A DNA stretch of 44,206 nucleotides, from NCBI GenBank assembly GCA_019424905.1, contig JAHYYP010000013.1, positions 1 to 44,206 on the forward strand, written 5' to 3'. The stretch comes from Collinsella sp. GTDB taxonomy: Bacteria; Actinomycetota; Coriobacteriia; Coriobacteriales; Coriobacteriaceae. The notes below the pieces were generated by a model. That model was not told where the DNA came from. It ran no database searches and saw only the letters and a program-made list of their open reading frames with translations. A program made the translations under genes and the position numbers. Every line of letters starts with the position of its first letter. Positions within the stretch are counted from its first letter, which is position 1. Shown piece by piece: positions 24,461 to 32,210 of this stretch.

Positions 24461-24520
24461 GCGGCGGCGCGTCTGGCCGAACGAGTCCCCATACCCTCGT
24501 TCGGTCAGGCGCGCCGCCGC
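24461..24520 (+). repeat. 25-bp intergenic stem-loop, third of three
   Basis: Arms 24461-24485 and 24496-24520 with a 10-nt loop. The two imperfect positions are both G-U on the + strand. It ends 18 bp before the hisS -10. Confidence 0.8.
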
Positions 24521-24537
24521 GTTGCTGCTTTGTGCCG

Positions 24538-24543
24538 TATAAT
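24538..24543 (+). promoter_or_regulatory. -10 element of hisS
   Basis: A perfect TATAAT 42 nt before the start codon. The -35 position (about 24515-24520) falls in the right arm of the third hairpin and does not match consensus. No T-box leader is seen. Confidence 0.6.
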
Positions 24544-24585
24544 GTCCACTACCTATGACGCGATACAAAAGAAAGGTGTTTGCCC

Positions 24586-25899
24586 ATGCAGGCACAGAAG
24601 GCGGAGGGAACCCGCGACCTTATCGGCGCCGAGATGCGCGCCTGGCAAAAGATGCAGCAGATTGCGGCCGGCGTGTTCGAGCCGTTTGGTTTTAAACCCA
24701 TCGAGACGCCCGCGATCGAGCAGGTTGACGTGTTTGTCCACGGTATCGGCCAGTCGACCGACGTCGTGCGCAAGGAAATGTTCCGCGTGTTCAGCGGTGC
24801 CAACCTGGAGCGCGTCTTTACCGAGGGCACCGACACCAAACTCAAGCCCAAGCAGCGCCTGGCACTTCGCCCCGAGGGCACGGCCGGCGTGGTGCGCGCC
24901 GTCGTCGAGAACAATCTGGTGCCCCAGGGCTCCACGCCGTTTAAGGCTTACTACGCCGAGGCCATGTTCCGCGGCGAGCGTCCCCAGAAGGGCCGCCTGC
25001 GCCAGTTCCACCAGGTGGGCATCGAGTGGCTCGGCGCTCCCGATCCGGCGGCAGACGCCGAGTGCATCATCATGCTCATGGAGTTCTACAAGCGCCTGGG
25101 CTTCGATCTTTCCAAGCTTCGTCTGCTCATCAACTCGATGGGTGACGCCCAGTGCCGTCCGGCTTATCGCGAGCAGGTTAAGCAGTTCATCCTCGATCAC
25201 GCCGACGAGATGTGCGATGAGTGCCGCGAGCGCGCCGAGCTCAACCCGCTGCGTGCCTTCGACTGCAAGAACGACCACTGCCGCGAGATCATGGCCGAGG
25301 CTCCGCTGATGGGTGACAACCTGTGCGATGAGTGCCGCGAGCACTACGAGCAGGTCAAGCGCTATCTGGATGCCGCCGGTATCGAGTATGTCGAGGATCC
25401 CACCTTGGTGCGCGGCCTGGACTACTACACCCGTACTGTCTTTGAGGTCGAGGCCCCTGGCGCCGGCGTCGGCTCCATCGGCGGCGGCGGCCGCTACGAT
25501 GGCCTGGTCGAGCTCGAGGGTGGCAAGCCCACGGCGGGCGTCGGCTTTGCTGTCGGTTTTGAGCGCGCCCTGCTGGCCCTGCAGGCCTTTGGCAGCGATT
25601 TGGGTGCCGATGAGGCCCCGTGCGTCTATGTCGCCAACGCCGGCAAGGAGCTGCGTCAGAACGTCTTTGCCATTACGCAGGAGCTTCGCGCCGCAGGTAT
25701 CGTGGCCGAGGCCGACTATCAGGGTCGTTCGCTCAAGGCCCAGTTTAAGCAAGCCGATAAGGTAGGCGCCAAGCTCATCTTGGTCCTGGGTGGCGACGAG
25801 CTTGCCGCCGGCAAGGTCAAAGTGCGCGACATGCAGAGCCATGACGAGGTGCTCGCCGATCTGGACAACGTCGTCGAGGCGGTTCGCGAGCGCCTGTAG
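24586..25899 (+). CDS. hisS: Histidyl-tRNA synthetase
   Basis: Charges tRNA-His; class II synthetase of 437 residues. Motif 1 lies near FKPIETPAIEQVDVF, motif 2 in FRGERPQKGRLRQFHQVGIEWLG with the conserved Arg, and the histidine-specific segments LVRGLDYYTRTVFE and GGGGRYDGLVELEGG lie near residues 280-315. Motif 3 is GVGFAVGFERALLAL, and a C-terminal anticodon domain (about 345-437) ends the protein. ATG 24586 has AAAGGTG 7 nt upstream; the frame extends two codons further to a TTG. It stands alone rather than beside aspS as in many bacteria; aspS is 10 kb downstream. Confidence 0.97.
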   Translation: MQAQKAEGTRDLIGAEMRAWQKMQQIAAGVFEPFGFKPIETPAIEQVDVFVHGIGQSTDVVRKEMFRVFSGANLERVFTEGTDTKLKPKQRLALRPEGTAGVVRAVVENNLVPQGSTPFKAYYAEAMFRGERPQKGRLRQFHQVGIEWLGAPDPAADAECIIMLMEFYKRLGFDLSKLRLLINSMGDAQCRPAYREQVKQFILDHADEMCDECRERAELNPLRAFDCKNDHCREIMAEAPLMGDNLCDECREHYEQVKRYLDAAGIEYVEDPTLVRGLDYYTRTVFEVEAPGAGVGSIGGGGRYDGLVELEGGKPTAGVGFAVGFERALLALQAFGSDLGADEAPCVYVANAGKELRQNVFAITQELRAAGIVAEADYQGRSLKAQFKQADKVGAKLILVLGGDELAAGKVKVRDMQSHDEVLADLDNVVEAVRERL

Positions 25900-25956
25900 C
25901 GCATCTTTTTGAGCTTCGGGCCTGCTAACGTGTCCTGCTCATGGAGAGCGATTGTT

Positions 25957-25996
25957 ACGGGGGTGTTTCGCTTTTATGCGGAATGCCCCCGTTTAC
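25957..25996 (+). terminator. Terminator of hisS
   Basis: Arms 25957-25971 and 25978-25992 (ACGGGGG at the base) form a 15-bp stem around TTTTAT, with three imperfect pairs, all G-U on the + strand. The T-run is short (GTTTACG). Confidence 0.65.
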
Positions 25997-26049
25997 GTAT
26001 GCCGCCCACCGAGAAATACGACCATTTAGGGCAAAAACCTTTGCAATGC

Positions 26050-26112
26050 AGAAAATACTTTTGTGTGGTAAAGCGCAATCAGTGTCGAAAGTATTTCTCA
26101 AGCGCCTATAAT
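26050..26112 (+). promoter_or_regulatory. ppc promoter with flanking inverted repeat
   Basis: TATAAT at 26107-26112 is a perfect -10. AGAAAATACTTT (26050-26061) and AAAGTATTTCT (26088-26098) are inverted copies differing by one base, 26 bp apart; the right arm overlaps the expected -35. This looks like a regulator site controlling ppc. It is in an AT-rich stretch unlike the surroundings. Confidence 0.55.
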
Positions 26113-26156
26113 GAATACCGCATGTTACGTGCATAGAAGGAGGAATGGGAGGAAAC

Positions 26157-28970
26157 GTGGCTGAGAACCTAAGCAACCAGTCTGTACCCGAAGCCGCGGC
26201 GCGCGTCGCTGCCGTGGTCAACCGCCTCGTTAACCGAATCGGCTCGAATGCCGAGTCCAGGGAGCGTCTCGCCGAGATCGAGATCCCCGAGGAGCTGCGC
26301 GACAATCTGGCGCTGTTCTTGCGCCTGGAGCGCCGTGTGCTTAGCGAGTATGATCCCGAGATCGCGGACCTGTTCGACAAGATTTTGACAGCCGAGATTG
26401 TGGTCAATGCCGGCAACCCCGGTACCTGCGCTGCCGACGAAGCCGTCGACGAGCAGGGCGTGCCCACCGCCGACGAGCCCACTGCCGTGGCATTTCGTGA
26501 GGTCGTCGATTTGATCGACAGCCTGCCGCTCGATAAGCAGCAGGTCATCGTTCGCGCCTTTACGAGCTTTTTCCATCTGGCAAACCTGTCGGAGGAGAAC
26601 TACCGTGTGGCGCAGCTGCGCGAGCGCGAGGCCGGTGCGTCGACCGATACCGAGGTCGATCCTGCCAACGAGCTTACCGTTGCCTATCACCAGCTGGTGA
26701 ATGAGCTGGGTGTCGAGGGTGCCAACGAGCTGCTCGACAAGCTCGAGTTCCACCCTGTCTTTACCGCACATCCCACCGAGGCCCGTCGTAAGGCCGTCGA
26801 GGGCAAGATCCGCCGTATCTCCAACCTGCTGGAGGAGCGTCCGCGTCTGGGCGGCTCCGACCTGGTGGAGAACGAGCGCCATATGCTGCAGGAGATCGAC
26901 GCCCTGGTGCGTACGAGTCCCATCGCGCTCAAGAAGCCCACGCCGGTCGAGGAAGCCGATACCATCATCGACATCTTCGATAACACGCTGTTCGACGTTA
27001 TCCCCGTTATCTATCGTCGTTTTGACGATTGGGTGCTGGGCGACAAGGCCGGTACTGTGCCGCCGCTGTGCCCGGCGTTCTTCCATCCCGGCAGCTGGAT
27101 CGGTTCCGACCGCGACGGTAACCCCAACGTCACCGCCAAGGTGAGCCGTGAGGTCGCCGCCAAGTACTTTACGCACATGGTGCTCAAGCTCGAGGACAAG
27201 TGCCGCCACATCGGCCGCAACCTCACGCTCGAGGCTACCTACAGCAAGCCGTCGGCCGAGCTCATTAACCTGTGGAACCATCAGGTCGAGATGAGCCATC
27301 GTTACACGGCCCGCGCCGAGCTGATCTCCGAGCACGAGCCGCATCGCGCCGTCATGCTCGTCATGGCCGACCGCCTGAACGCCACCGTCCGTCGTATCAC
27401 CGACACCATGTACCACAGCGCCGACGAGTTCCTGGATGACCTGCGCGTCGTCCAGCGTTCGCTGGCCGCCTGCGGTGCCGTCCGTGCTGCCTACGGCCCG
27501 GTCCAAACCATCATCTGGCAGGTCGAGTCCTTCGGCTTCCATATGGTCGAGATGGAGTTCCGTCAGCACTCCGTGGTGCATGCCCGCGCCCTTAAGGATA
27601 TCCACGAGAACGGTATCCATGGCGACCTGCAGCCCATGACGCGCGAGGTCATCGATACCTTCCGCGCTATCGGCTCCATCCAAAAGCGCTACGGCAAGAA
27701 GATGGCGCACCGCTACATCATCTCGTTTACCAAGAGCGCTCAGCATGTGGCCGACGTCTTTGAGCTGGCGCACCTGTCCTTTGCACACGAGGAGGATGTC
27801 CCCGAGCTCGACGTGATCCCGTTGTTCGAGCAGCTCGAGGACCTCGAGGGCTGCGTCGACGTGCTCGATCAGATGCTTACGCTGCCCGTGGTGCAAAAGC
27901 GCCTTGCCCAGACCAACCGCCGCATGGAGGTCATGCTGGGCTATTCCGACTCTTCCAAGGATGCCGGTCCTACCACGGCCATGCTCGCGCTGCACTCCGC
28001 GCAGGAGCGCATCGCCAAGTGGGCAGAGAAGAACGATATCGACCTGGTGCTCATGCACGGTCGCGGCGGTGCCGTGGGCCGTGGCGGCGGCCCGGCCAAC
28101 AAGGCCGTGCTGGCGCAGCCCAAGGGTTCGGTCAACTGCTTCTTTAAGCTTACCGAGCAGGGCGAAGTCATCTTTGCCCGTTACGGCAACCGCACGCTGG
28201 CTCAGCGCCATGTTGAGTCCGTTGCCGCCGCAACGCTTTTGCAGTCGGCCCCGAGTGTCGAGAAGACCAACACCGAGACCACGCAGAAGTTCTGGGATAT
28301 GGCCGAGAAGCTCAACACTGCAAGCCACGAACGCTATCTGGACCTGCTGAACACCGAGGACTTTACACCGTGGTTCTCGACCGTGACGCCGCTGACCGAG
28401 GTCGGTCTGCTGCCGATCGGCTCGCGTCCCGCCAAGCGCGGTCTGGGCGCCAAGTCGCTCGATGACCTGCGTACCATCCCGTGGATCTTCAGCTGGAGCC
28501 AGGCGCGCATTAACCTGGCCGCTTGGTACGGTCTGGGCACCGCCTGCGAGCAGCTTGGCGATCTTGACCAGCTCAAGGCTGCCTACCAGGAGTGGCCGTT
28601 CTTCCGCACCTTTATCGACAACATCGAGATGTCGATTGCTAAGACCGATCAGCGCATCGCCAAGATGTATCTGCATCTGGGCGACCGCGATGATCTGTCC
28701 AAGAAGGTCTTTACCGAGATGCAGCTCACCCGTAAGTGGGTCCTTGCCATCGTCGGTGATGAGTGGCCGCTGCAGCGTCGTCGCGTGCTCGGCTGCGCCG
28801 TTCGCGTGCGTAACCCCTACGTCGACGCCCTGTCCATCGCCCAGGTCCGCGCCCTTCGCGAGGTGCGTATGAACCAGGACGAGATGGCCGAGGAGAAGAA
28901 GGCCGAGTACATGAGCCTGATTCTTTCGACTGTGACCGGCGTCTCGGCAGGATTGCAGAACACGGGGTAA
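26157..28970 (+). CDS. ppc: Phosphoenolpyruvate carboxylase
   Basis: Converts phosphoenolpyruvate and bicarbonate to oxaloacetate, refilling the citric acid cycle branch used in succinate-type fermentation. At 937 residues it is of normal length. Visible motifs: FHPVFTAHPTEARRK with the catalytic His near residue 200, GSWIGSDRDGNPNVTA, VMLGYSDSSKDAGPTTA, and VLMHGRGGAVGRGGGP with the phosphate-binding glycine loop. The C-terminus VSAGLQNTG is the canonical QNTG end. I chose GTG 26157 because GGGAGG lies 5-6 nt before it; ATG 26145 directly abuts its own GGAGG. It has a regulated-looking promoter with an inverted repeat. Confidence 0.96.
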   Translation: MAENLSNQSVPEAAARVAAVVNRLVNRIGSNAESRERLAEIEIPEELRDNLALFLRLERRVLSEYDPEIADLFDKILTAEIVVNAGNPGTCAADEAVDEQGVPTADEPTAVAFREVVDLIDSLPLDKQQVIVRAFTSFFHLANLSEENYRVAQLREREAGASTDTEVDPANELTVAYHQLVNELGVEGANELLDKLEFHPVFTAHPTEARRKAVEGKIRRISNLLEERPRLGGSDLVENERHMLQEIDALVRTSPIALKKPTPVEEADTIIDIFDNTLFDVIPVIYRRFDDWVLGDKAGTVPPLCPAFFHPGSWIGSDRDGNPNVTAKVSREVAAKYFTHMVLKLEDKCRHIGRNLTLEATYSKPSAELINLWNHQVEMSHRYTARAELISEHEPHRAVMLVMADRLNATVRRITDTMYHSADEFLDDLRVVQRSLAACGAVRAAYGPVQTIIWQVESFGFHMVEMEFRQHSVVHARALKDIHENGIHGDLQPMTREVIDTFRAIGSIQKRYGKKMAHRYIISFTKSAQHVADVFELAHLSFAHEEDVPELDVIPLFEQLEDLEGCVDVLDQMLTLPVVQKRLAQTNRRMEVMLGYSDSSKDAGPTTAMLALHSAQERIAKWAEKNDIDLVLMHGRGGAVGRGGGPANKAVLAQPKGSVNCFFKLTEQGEVIFARYGNRTLAQRHVESVAAATLLQSAPSVEKTNTETTQKFWDMAEKLNTASHERYLDLLNTEDFTPWFSTVTPLTEVGLLPIGSRPAKRGLGAKSLDDLRTIPWIFSWSQARINLAAWYGLGTACEQLGDLDQLKAAYQEWPFFRTFIDNIEMSIAKTDQRIAKMYLHLGDRDDLSKKVFTEMQLTRKWVLAIVGDEWPLQRRRVLGCAVRVRNPYVDALSIAQVRALREVRMNQDEMAEEKKAEYMSLILSTVTGVSAGLQNTG

Positions 28971-28993
28971 TCGATAGCCCTGTGGCTCTCACC

Positions 28994-29120
28994 GGGACCC
29001 GATGGGTTTCCCTCTGAATGCGTCCTCGCACTTGAAGCCCCCTTATCCTGCTCCTTCGGAGCTGTGGATAGGGGGGCTTCGTGCTGCGGAATGCATTCAG
29101 AGGGAAACCCATCGGGCCCC
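28994..29120. repeat. Nested intergenic stem-loop element with 24-bp outer stem
   Basis: The outer arms 28998-29021 and 29093-29116 are perfectly complementary over 24 bp, with three more pairs outside one mismatch. GCAC/GTGC and then a 15-bp inner stem (29034-29048 with 29066-29080, one G-U) lead to a CTCC-TTC-GGAG tip. Between stems lie GTCCTCG (29022-29028) and CTGCGGAATGC (29084-29094), both repeated in the element at 31937-32051. No ORF. It begins 23 nt after the ppc stop. Confidence 0.85.
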
Positions 29121-29123
29121 TTC

Positions 29124-29222
29124 GTCCTCGGTCTTCTGGGATTAAAGCTGAAGGGAATAAGGCGCGCTTCGCGCATAGCGTGGAGTGCGGCGAGGGCTTC
29201 TTGCGTCCTGCGGAGTGTGCCT
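29124..29222 (+). repeat. Degenerate third copy of the nested element
   Basis: GTCCTCGG at 29124-29131 and GCGTCCTGCGGAGTG at 29203-29217 match the two sides of the internal-loop motif, about 80 nt apart as in the intact copies. The outer 24-bp stem is absent. GCGC-TTC-GCGC near 29164-29174 may be the remains of the inner hairpin. Confidence 0.4.
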
Positions 29223-29229
29223 AAAAGTA

Positions 29230-29690
29230 AACTAATGGCGGGCCCTGCGATGTCCGGTCTTCGGCGGATCAGCCGCTGGGTGAGGGTGGTGCTTGGGGCG
29301 ACGTGCAAAAAACGGAGTTTTCAGCAGCCAAAGATTGATGCATAAGGCCATAGCCGGCTTTCGCTGCCTTTGTTGATGCTTTTGCACGACGATTGGGCTT
29401 TGGCGACGATCATATATGGCTGGTTTCTCGCCGCATGCTATCCAGATGGGTCGAGTCATGAGGACTATCTACCTTTTGAAAGATTTTTGGCACCAAAATC
29501 TTATCCCGCGATGCTGAATACTCGCAAAAATGCACGCTCCGGAGGGTACTACCCAGTTATGGCCAGAAATCCATGCGCCATCTTATGCAATTATTTAACG
29601 AATTTATGCAAAATGGCTTACGTGCGTACGTCTCGGACTAGATGTTTGCCTCGGCGCTGCGTAAATCATCCTGTCTATAGTGTCTTTGAC
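29230..29690. other. Gene-free stretch before larA, partly AT-rich
   Basis: No credible coding region on either strand. From about 29460 to 29640 the base composition is clearly more AT-rich than the rest of the window. TTATGCAA occurs at 29583-29590 and 29604-29611, a 21-bp spacing (two helical turns) on the same face of DNA. CCTGTC/GACAGG arms lie near 29670-29693. It probably holds the larA promoter and leader; no known riboswitch class, including the nickel-cobalt type, was recognised. Confidence 0.4.
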
Positions 29691-29693
29691 AGG

Positions 29694-29727
29694 CGGCTGC
29701 GGTCCCGTTTGGGGTCGCGGCCGTTTT
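29694..29727 (+). terminator. Terminator hairpin in the larA upstream region
   Basis: CGGCTGCGGTCCC (29694-29706), GTTT, GGGGTCGCGGCCG (29711-29723), then TTTTGTT. A 13-bp stem with three imperfect pairs, all G-U on +. It lies 124 nt before larA. It is about 720 nt beyond the ppc stop, so a leader attenuator or the end of an unseen small RNA is as likely as the end of ppc. Confidence 0.65.
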
Positions 29728-29850
29728 GTTGTGGGTCAAATATGAACGTTGTGTTAATGAGTCGGTGGACGGTGGTGTTTTTCGGTGAGCGGCGTATCCT
29801 TCCAACGGTTTATCTAGTGTGTCAGTTGAAAAGGAAGAGGGCGCTCGTCA

Positions 29851-31128
29851 TTGTTTGAATGTGAACTGCCGTTTGACCACAAGACGTTGCATCTGGAGCT
29901 CGAGGATAAGAACTTCGCGGGTGTGATGGAAGGTCATCAAAACGAGTTTAAGACCACGAAATCGCAGGAAGAGCTGGTAGGGGAGTCGCTTGCCAACCCT
30001 TATGGCTCGCCGTCGCTCGAGGAGCTTTGTGCTGGCAAGAAGGATATCGTCATCATTAGCTCCGACCATACGCGTCCCGTTCCCTCGCGTGTGACGATGC
30101 CTATTCTGCTGCATCACATCCATTCCGCTGCGCCCGAGGCTCGCGTGCGCATTTTGGTTGCTACGGGTATGCATCGTCCGTCGACGCATGAGGAACTCGT
30201 CAACAAGTACGGCGAGGAGATCGTTGCCAACGAGGAAATCGTTATGCACGTCGCGACTGATGACAGCATGATGAAAAAGATCGGTACCCTGCCTTCTGGT
30301 GGCGAGTGCATCATCAACAAGATTGCCGCCGATTGCGATCTGCTGCTTGCCGAGGGCTTCATTGAGCCGCACTTCTTTGCCGGTTTCTCTGGCAGCCGTA
30401 AGTCCGTCCTGCCCGGCATCGCCAGCTATAAGACCATCATGTACAACCACAACGGTCAGTTTGTGAACGATTCCCACTCGCGTGCCGGCAACCTGTGCCA
30501 CAACCACGTGAGCGAGGACATGTTCGCCGCCGCCGAGATGGCTCACCTCGCCTTTGTGCTTAACGTGGTGCTTAACGGCAAGCACGAGGTCATCGGCTCC
30601 TTTGCCGGCGACATCCACAAGGCGCACGAGGCCGGCTGCGAGTTCGTGAAGAGCCTTGCCGGCGTTGAGCCCGTCGAGTGCGAGATTGCCATCACCACCA
30701 ATGGCGGCTACCCGCTCGACCAGAACATCTACCAGGCCGTGAAGGGCATGTGCGCTGCCGAGGCCACGCTTCCCGAGGGCGGCGTGATCATCGATGTCGC
30801 CGGTTGTGCCGACGGTCACGGTGGCGAGGGCTTCTATCACAACATCGCCGACAACGATCCGGCGGAGTTTGAGCGCGCCTGCATCGACCGTCCTAAGGAC
30901 GAGACCCTGCCTGACCAGTGGACGAGCCAGATTTTCGCCCGTATCCTGGCGCATCACCCTGTGATCATGGTCACCGACCTGTGCGATCACCAGATGCTCA
31001 AGGATATGCACATGACGCCGGTCAACACCCTCGAGGAGGCGCTCAAGCTCGCCTTTGAGATGAAGGGTGCCGATGCCAAGGTTGCCGTCATTCCCGATGG
31101 CCTGGGCGTTGTTGTTGCGCAGCACTAG
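29851..31128 (+). CDS. larA: Nickel-dependent lactate racemase LarA
   Basis: Interconverts L- and D-lactate using a nickel-pincer nucleotide covalently bound to the enzyme. Known L. plantarum LarA residues fall at the same numbers here: His108 in ATGMHRP, His174 and Lys184 (cofactor attachment) in EPHFFAGFSGSRK, and His200 (nickel ligand) in IMYNHNG. Length 425 is as expected. The start is TTG 29851, the only codon giving the normal N-terminus; GGAAGAGG lies 11 or more nt upstream. The aquaglyceroporin follows 49 bp later. The cofactor genes larB and larC face it from 34475. Related enzymes of this fold racemise other 2-hydroxyacids, such as malate or phenyllactate, so lactate is likely but not certain. 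Confidence 0.93.
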   Translation: MFECELPFDHKTLHLELEDKNFAGVMEGHQNEFKTTKSQEELVGESLANPYGSPSLEELCAGKKDIVIISSDHTRPVPSRVTMPILLHHIHSAAPEARVRILVATGMHRPSTHEELVNKYGEEIVANEEIVMHVATDDSMMKKIGTLPSGGECIINKIAADCDLLLAEGFIEPHFFAGFSGSRKSVLPGIASYKTIMYNHNGQFVNDSHSRAGNLCHNHVSEDMFAAAEMAHLAFVLNVVLNGKHEVIGSFAGDIHKAHEAGCEFVKSLAGVEPVECEIAITTNGGYPLDQNIYQAVKGMCAAEATLPEGGVIIDVAGCADGHGGEGFYHNIADNDPAEFERACIDRPKDETLPDQWTSQIFARILAHHPVIMVTDLCDHQMLKDMHMTPVNTLEEALKLAFEMKGADAKVAVIPDGLGVVVAQH

Positions 31129-31138
31129 TGCGCGGCCT

Positions 31139-31156
31139 AAACGAATCGTTTATAAC
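31139..31156. promoter_or_regulatory. Dyad and -10 between larA and the channel gene
   Basis: AAACGA-A-TCGTTT (31139-31151) overlaps TATAAC (31151-31156), a near-consensus -10 about 22 nt before the next start. It may be an operator for a local regulator such as the TetR protein at 32211-32750. Confidence 0.4.
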
Positions 31157-31177
31157 CGACAAGAAAGATAAGGTTTT

Positions 31178-31909
31178 ATGCTTACCAAACTCCTCTGCGA
31201 ATTCGGCGCGACGGCCCTCATGATCGTCTTTGGCGTGGGCGTGCACTGCGATACCGTGCTCAAGGGCACTAAGTATCAGGGCTCCGGCCATATGTTTGCC
31301 ATCACCACCTGGTCTTTTGGCATCTCGGTCTGCCTGTTTGTCTTTGGCGGCGCCGTGTGCATGAACCCGGCTATGGTGCTTGCCCAGTGCATCGTCGGCT
31401 TGGTGCCGTGGAGCAGCTGCATCCCCTTCATGATTGCCGATATGCTCGGCGGCTTTGTGGGTGCCGTGATCGCTTGGTTTATGTATGCCGATGAGTTCAA
31501 GGCTTCCGAAGGCGTCGTCGATCCCATTGCCCAGCGCAACATCTTCTCGACCAACCCCACCACCGAGGGTACGAACTATGCCCGCAACTTCTTCTGCGAG
31601 GCCATCTGCACCTTTGTGTTCATCAGCGCCATCCTTGCTGCTGCTAGCCGTGCTGGTGAGAACGTTCTGTTGCTCGCCATCTGCGTCGGCCTGATTGTCT
31701 GGGCCGTTGGCATGGGCATGGGCGGCATCACCGGCTTCGCCATGAACCAGGCTCGTGACCTTGGTCCTCGCATGGCCTATCAGGTGCTGCCGATCAAGAA
31801 CAAGGCTGACAACAACTGGAAGTATGGTCTGCTTGTTCCTGGCATCGCGCCGTTTGTCGGTGCTATTGTGGCCGCGCTGTTTGTGCATGGCTTCTTGGGC
31901 ATGTTCTAG
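31178..31909 (+). CDS. larD: MIP-family channel (aquaglyceroporin, LarD-like)
   Basis: A 243-residue channel with six helices and two half-helix loops. The first loop has intact NPA (63-65, CMNPAMVLAQ). The second reads N-Q-A-R-D-L-G-P-R (190-198): Pro of the second NPA is replaced by Gln, while the ARDxGPR glycerol-facilitator signature is kept. Proteins of this type next to larA (LarD/GlpF1 in L. plantarum) admit lactic acid, and that role fits here. GGTTTT before the ATG is a weak ribosome site. The substitution in the selectivity loop could alter selectivity or gating. A large bidirectional hairpin follows. Confidence 0.85.
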   Translation: MLTKLLCEFGATALMIVFGVGVHCDTVLKGTKYQGSGHMFAITTWSFGISVCLFVFGGAVCMNPAMVLAQCIVGLVPWSSCIPFMIADMLGGFVGAVIAWFMYADEFKASEGVVDPIAQRNIFSTNPTTEGTNYARNFFCEAICTFVFISAILAAASRAGENVLLLAICVGLIVWAVGMGMGGITGFAMNQARDLGPRMAYQVLPIKNKADNNWKYGLLVPGIAPFVGAIVAALFVHGFLGMF

Positions 31910-31936
31910 TCTGAGGCTACATAGGTTGTCCGCCGT

Positions 31937-32051
31937 CCGCATGGGGTAACTTCCCAGCGCGTCCTCGGACATGCAAAAAGGCTCGCTGCGCACTTCGTGC
32001 GGCGAGCCTTTTTGCGTCCTGCGGAATGCGCTGGGAAGTTACCCCATGCGG
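31937..32051. repeat. Nested stem-loop with 24-bp outer stem and bidirectional terminator core
   Basis: The outer arms 31937-31960 and 32028-32051 are perfectly complementary over 24 bp. The core 31973-31986 with 32002-32015 (GCAAAAAGGCTCGC) plus CGCAC-TTC-GTGCG forms a terminator with A- and T-runs on both sides. It lies between converging genes larD and tetR, and carries no G-U pairs in the stems. GTCCTCGG (31961-31968) and CTGCGGAATGC (32019-32029) match the element at 28994-29120. The stretch 32052-32210 shows nothing recognisable. Confidence 0.88.
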
Positions 32052-32210
32052 CCAGCTGTGGGATCTTTGCTGCGCTCGAGCAAGCAACCCAACATATATC
32101 TGAATTTGGATGGGAGGGGCTTGTTGCTGATAGGGGCGTTGAGCTGTTGTTGATACTTTGGGATGCGTGGCGCCCTGGGTTGGGGTGATGCTTTGGGATG
32201 AGCTTCTTAC

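Noticed and set aside
24521..24585. T-box riboswitch before hisS
   Set aside because: No T-box sequence, specifier loop or terminator/antiterminator pair; the leader is only about 35 nt after the -10.
26169..28676. 835-codon open frame opposite ppc
   Set aside because: Shadow of a verified PEP carboxylase gene; composition is that of reversed codons.
29230..29690. Nickel-cobalt riboswitch before larA
   Set aside because: The four-helix junction with conserved purine-rich internal loops was not recognisable by eye; only direct repeats and a terminator are seen.
29370..29858. 162-codon open frame before larA
   Set aside because: Runs across the terminator and larA start, with no ribosome site and an implausible Cys/Arg-rich product.
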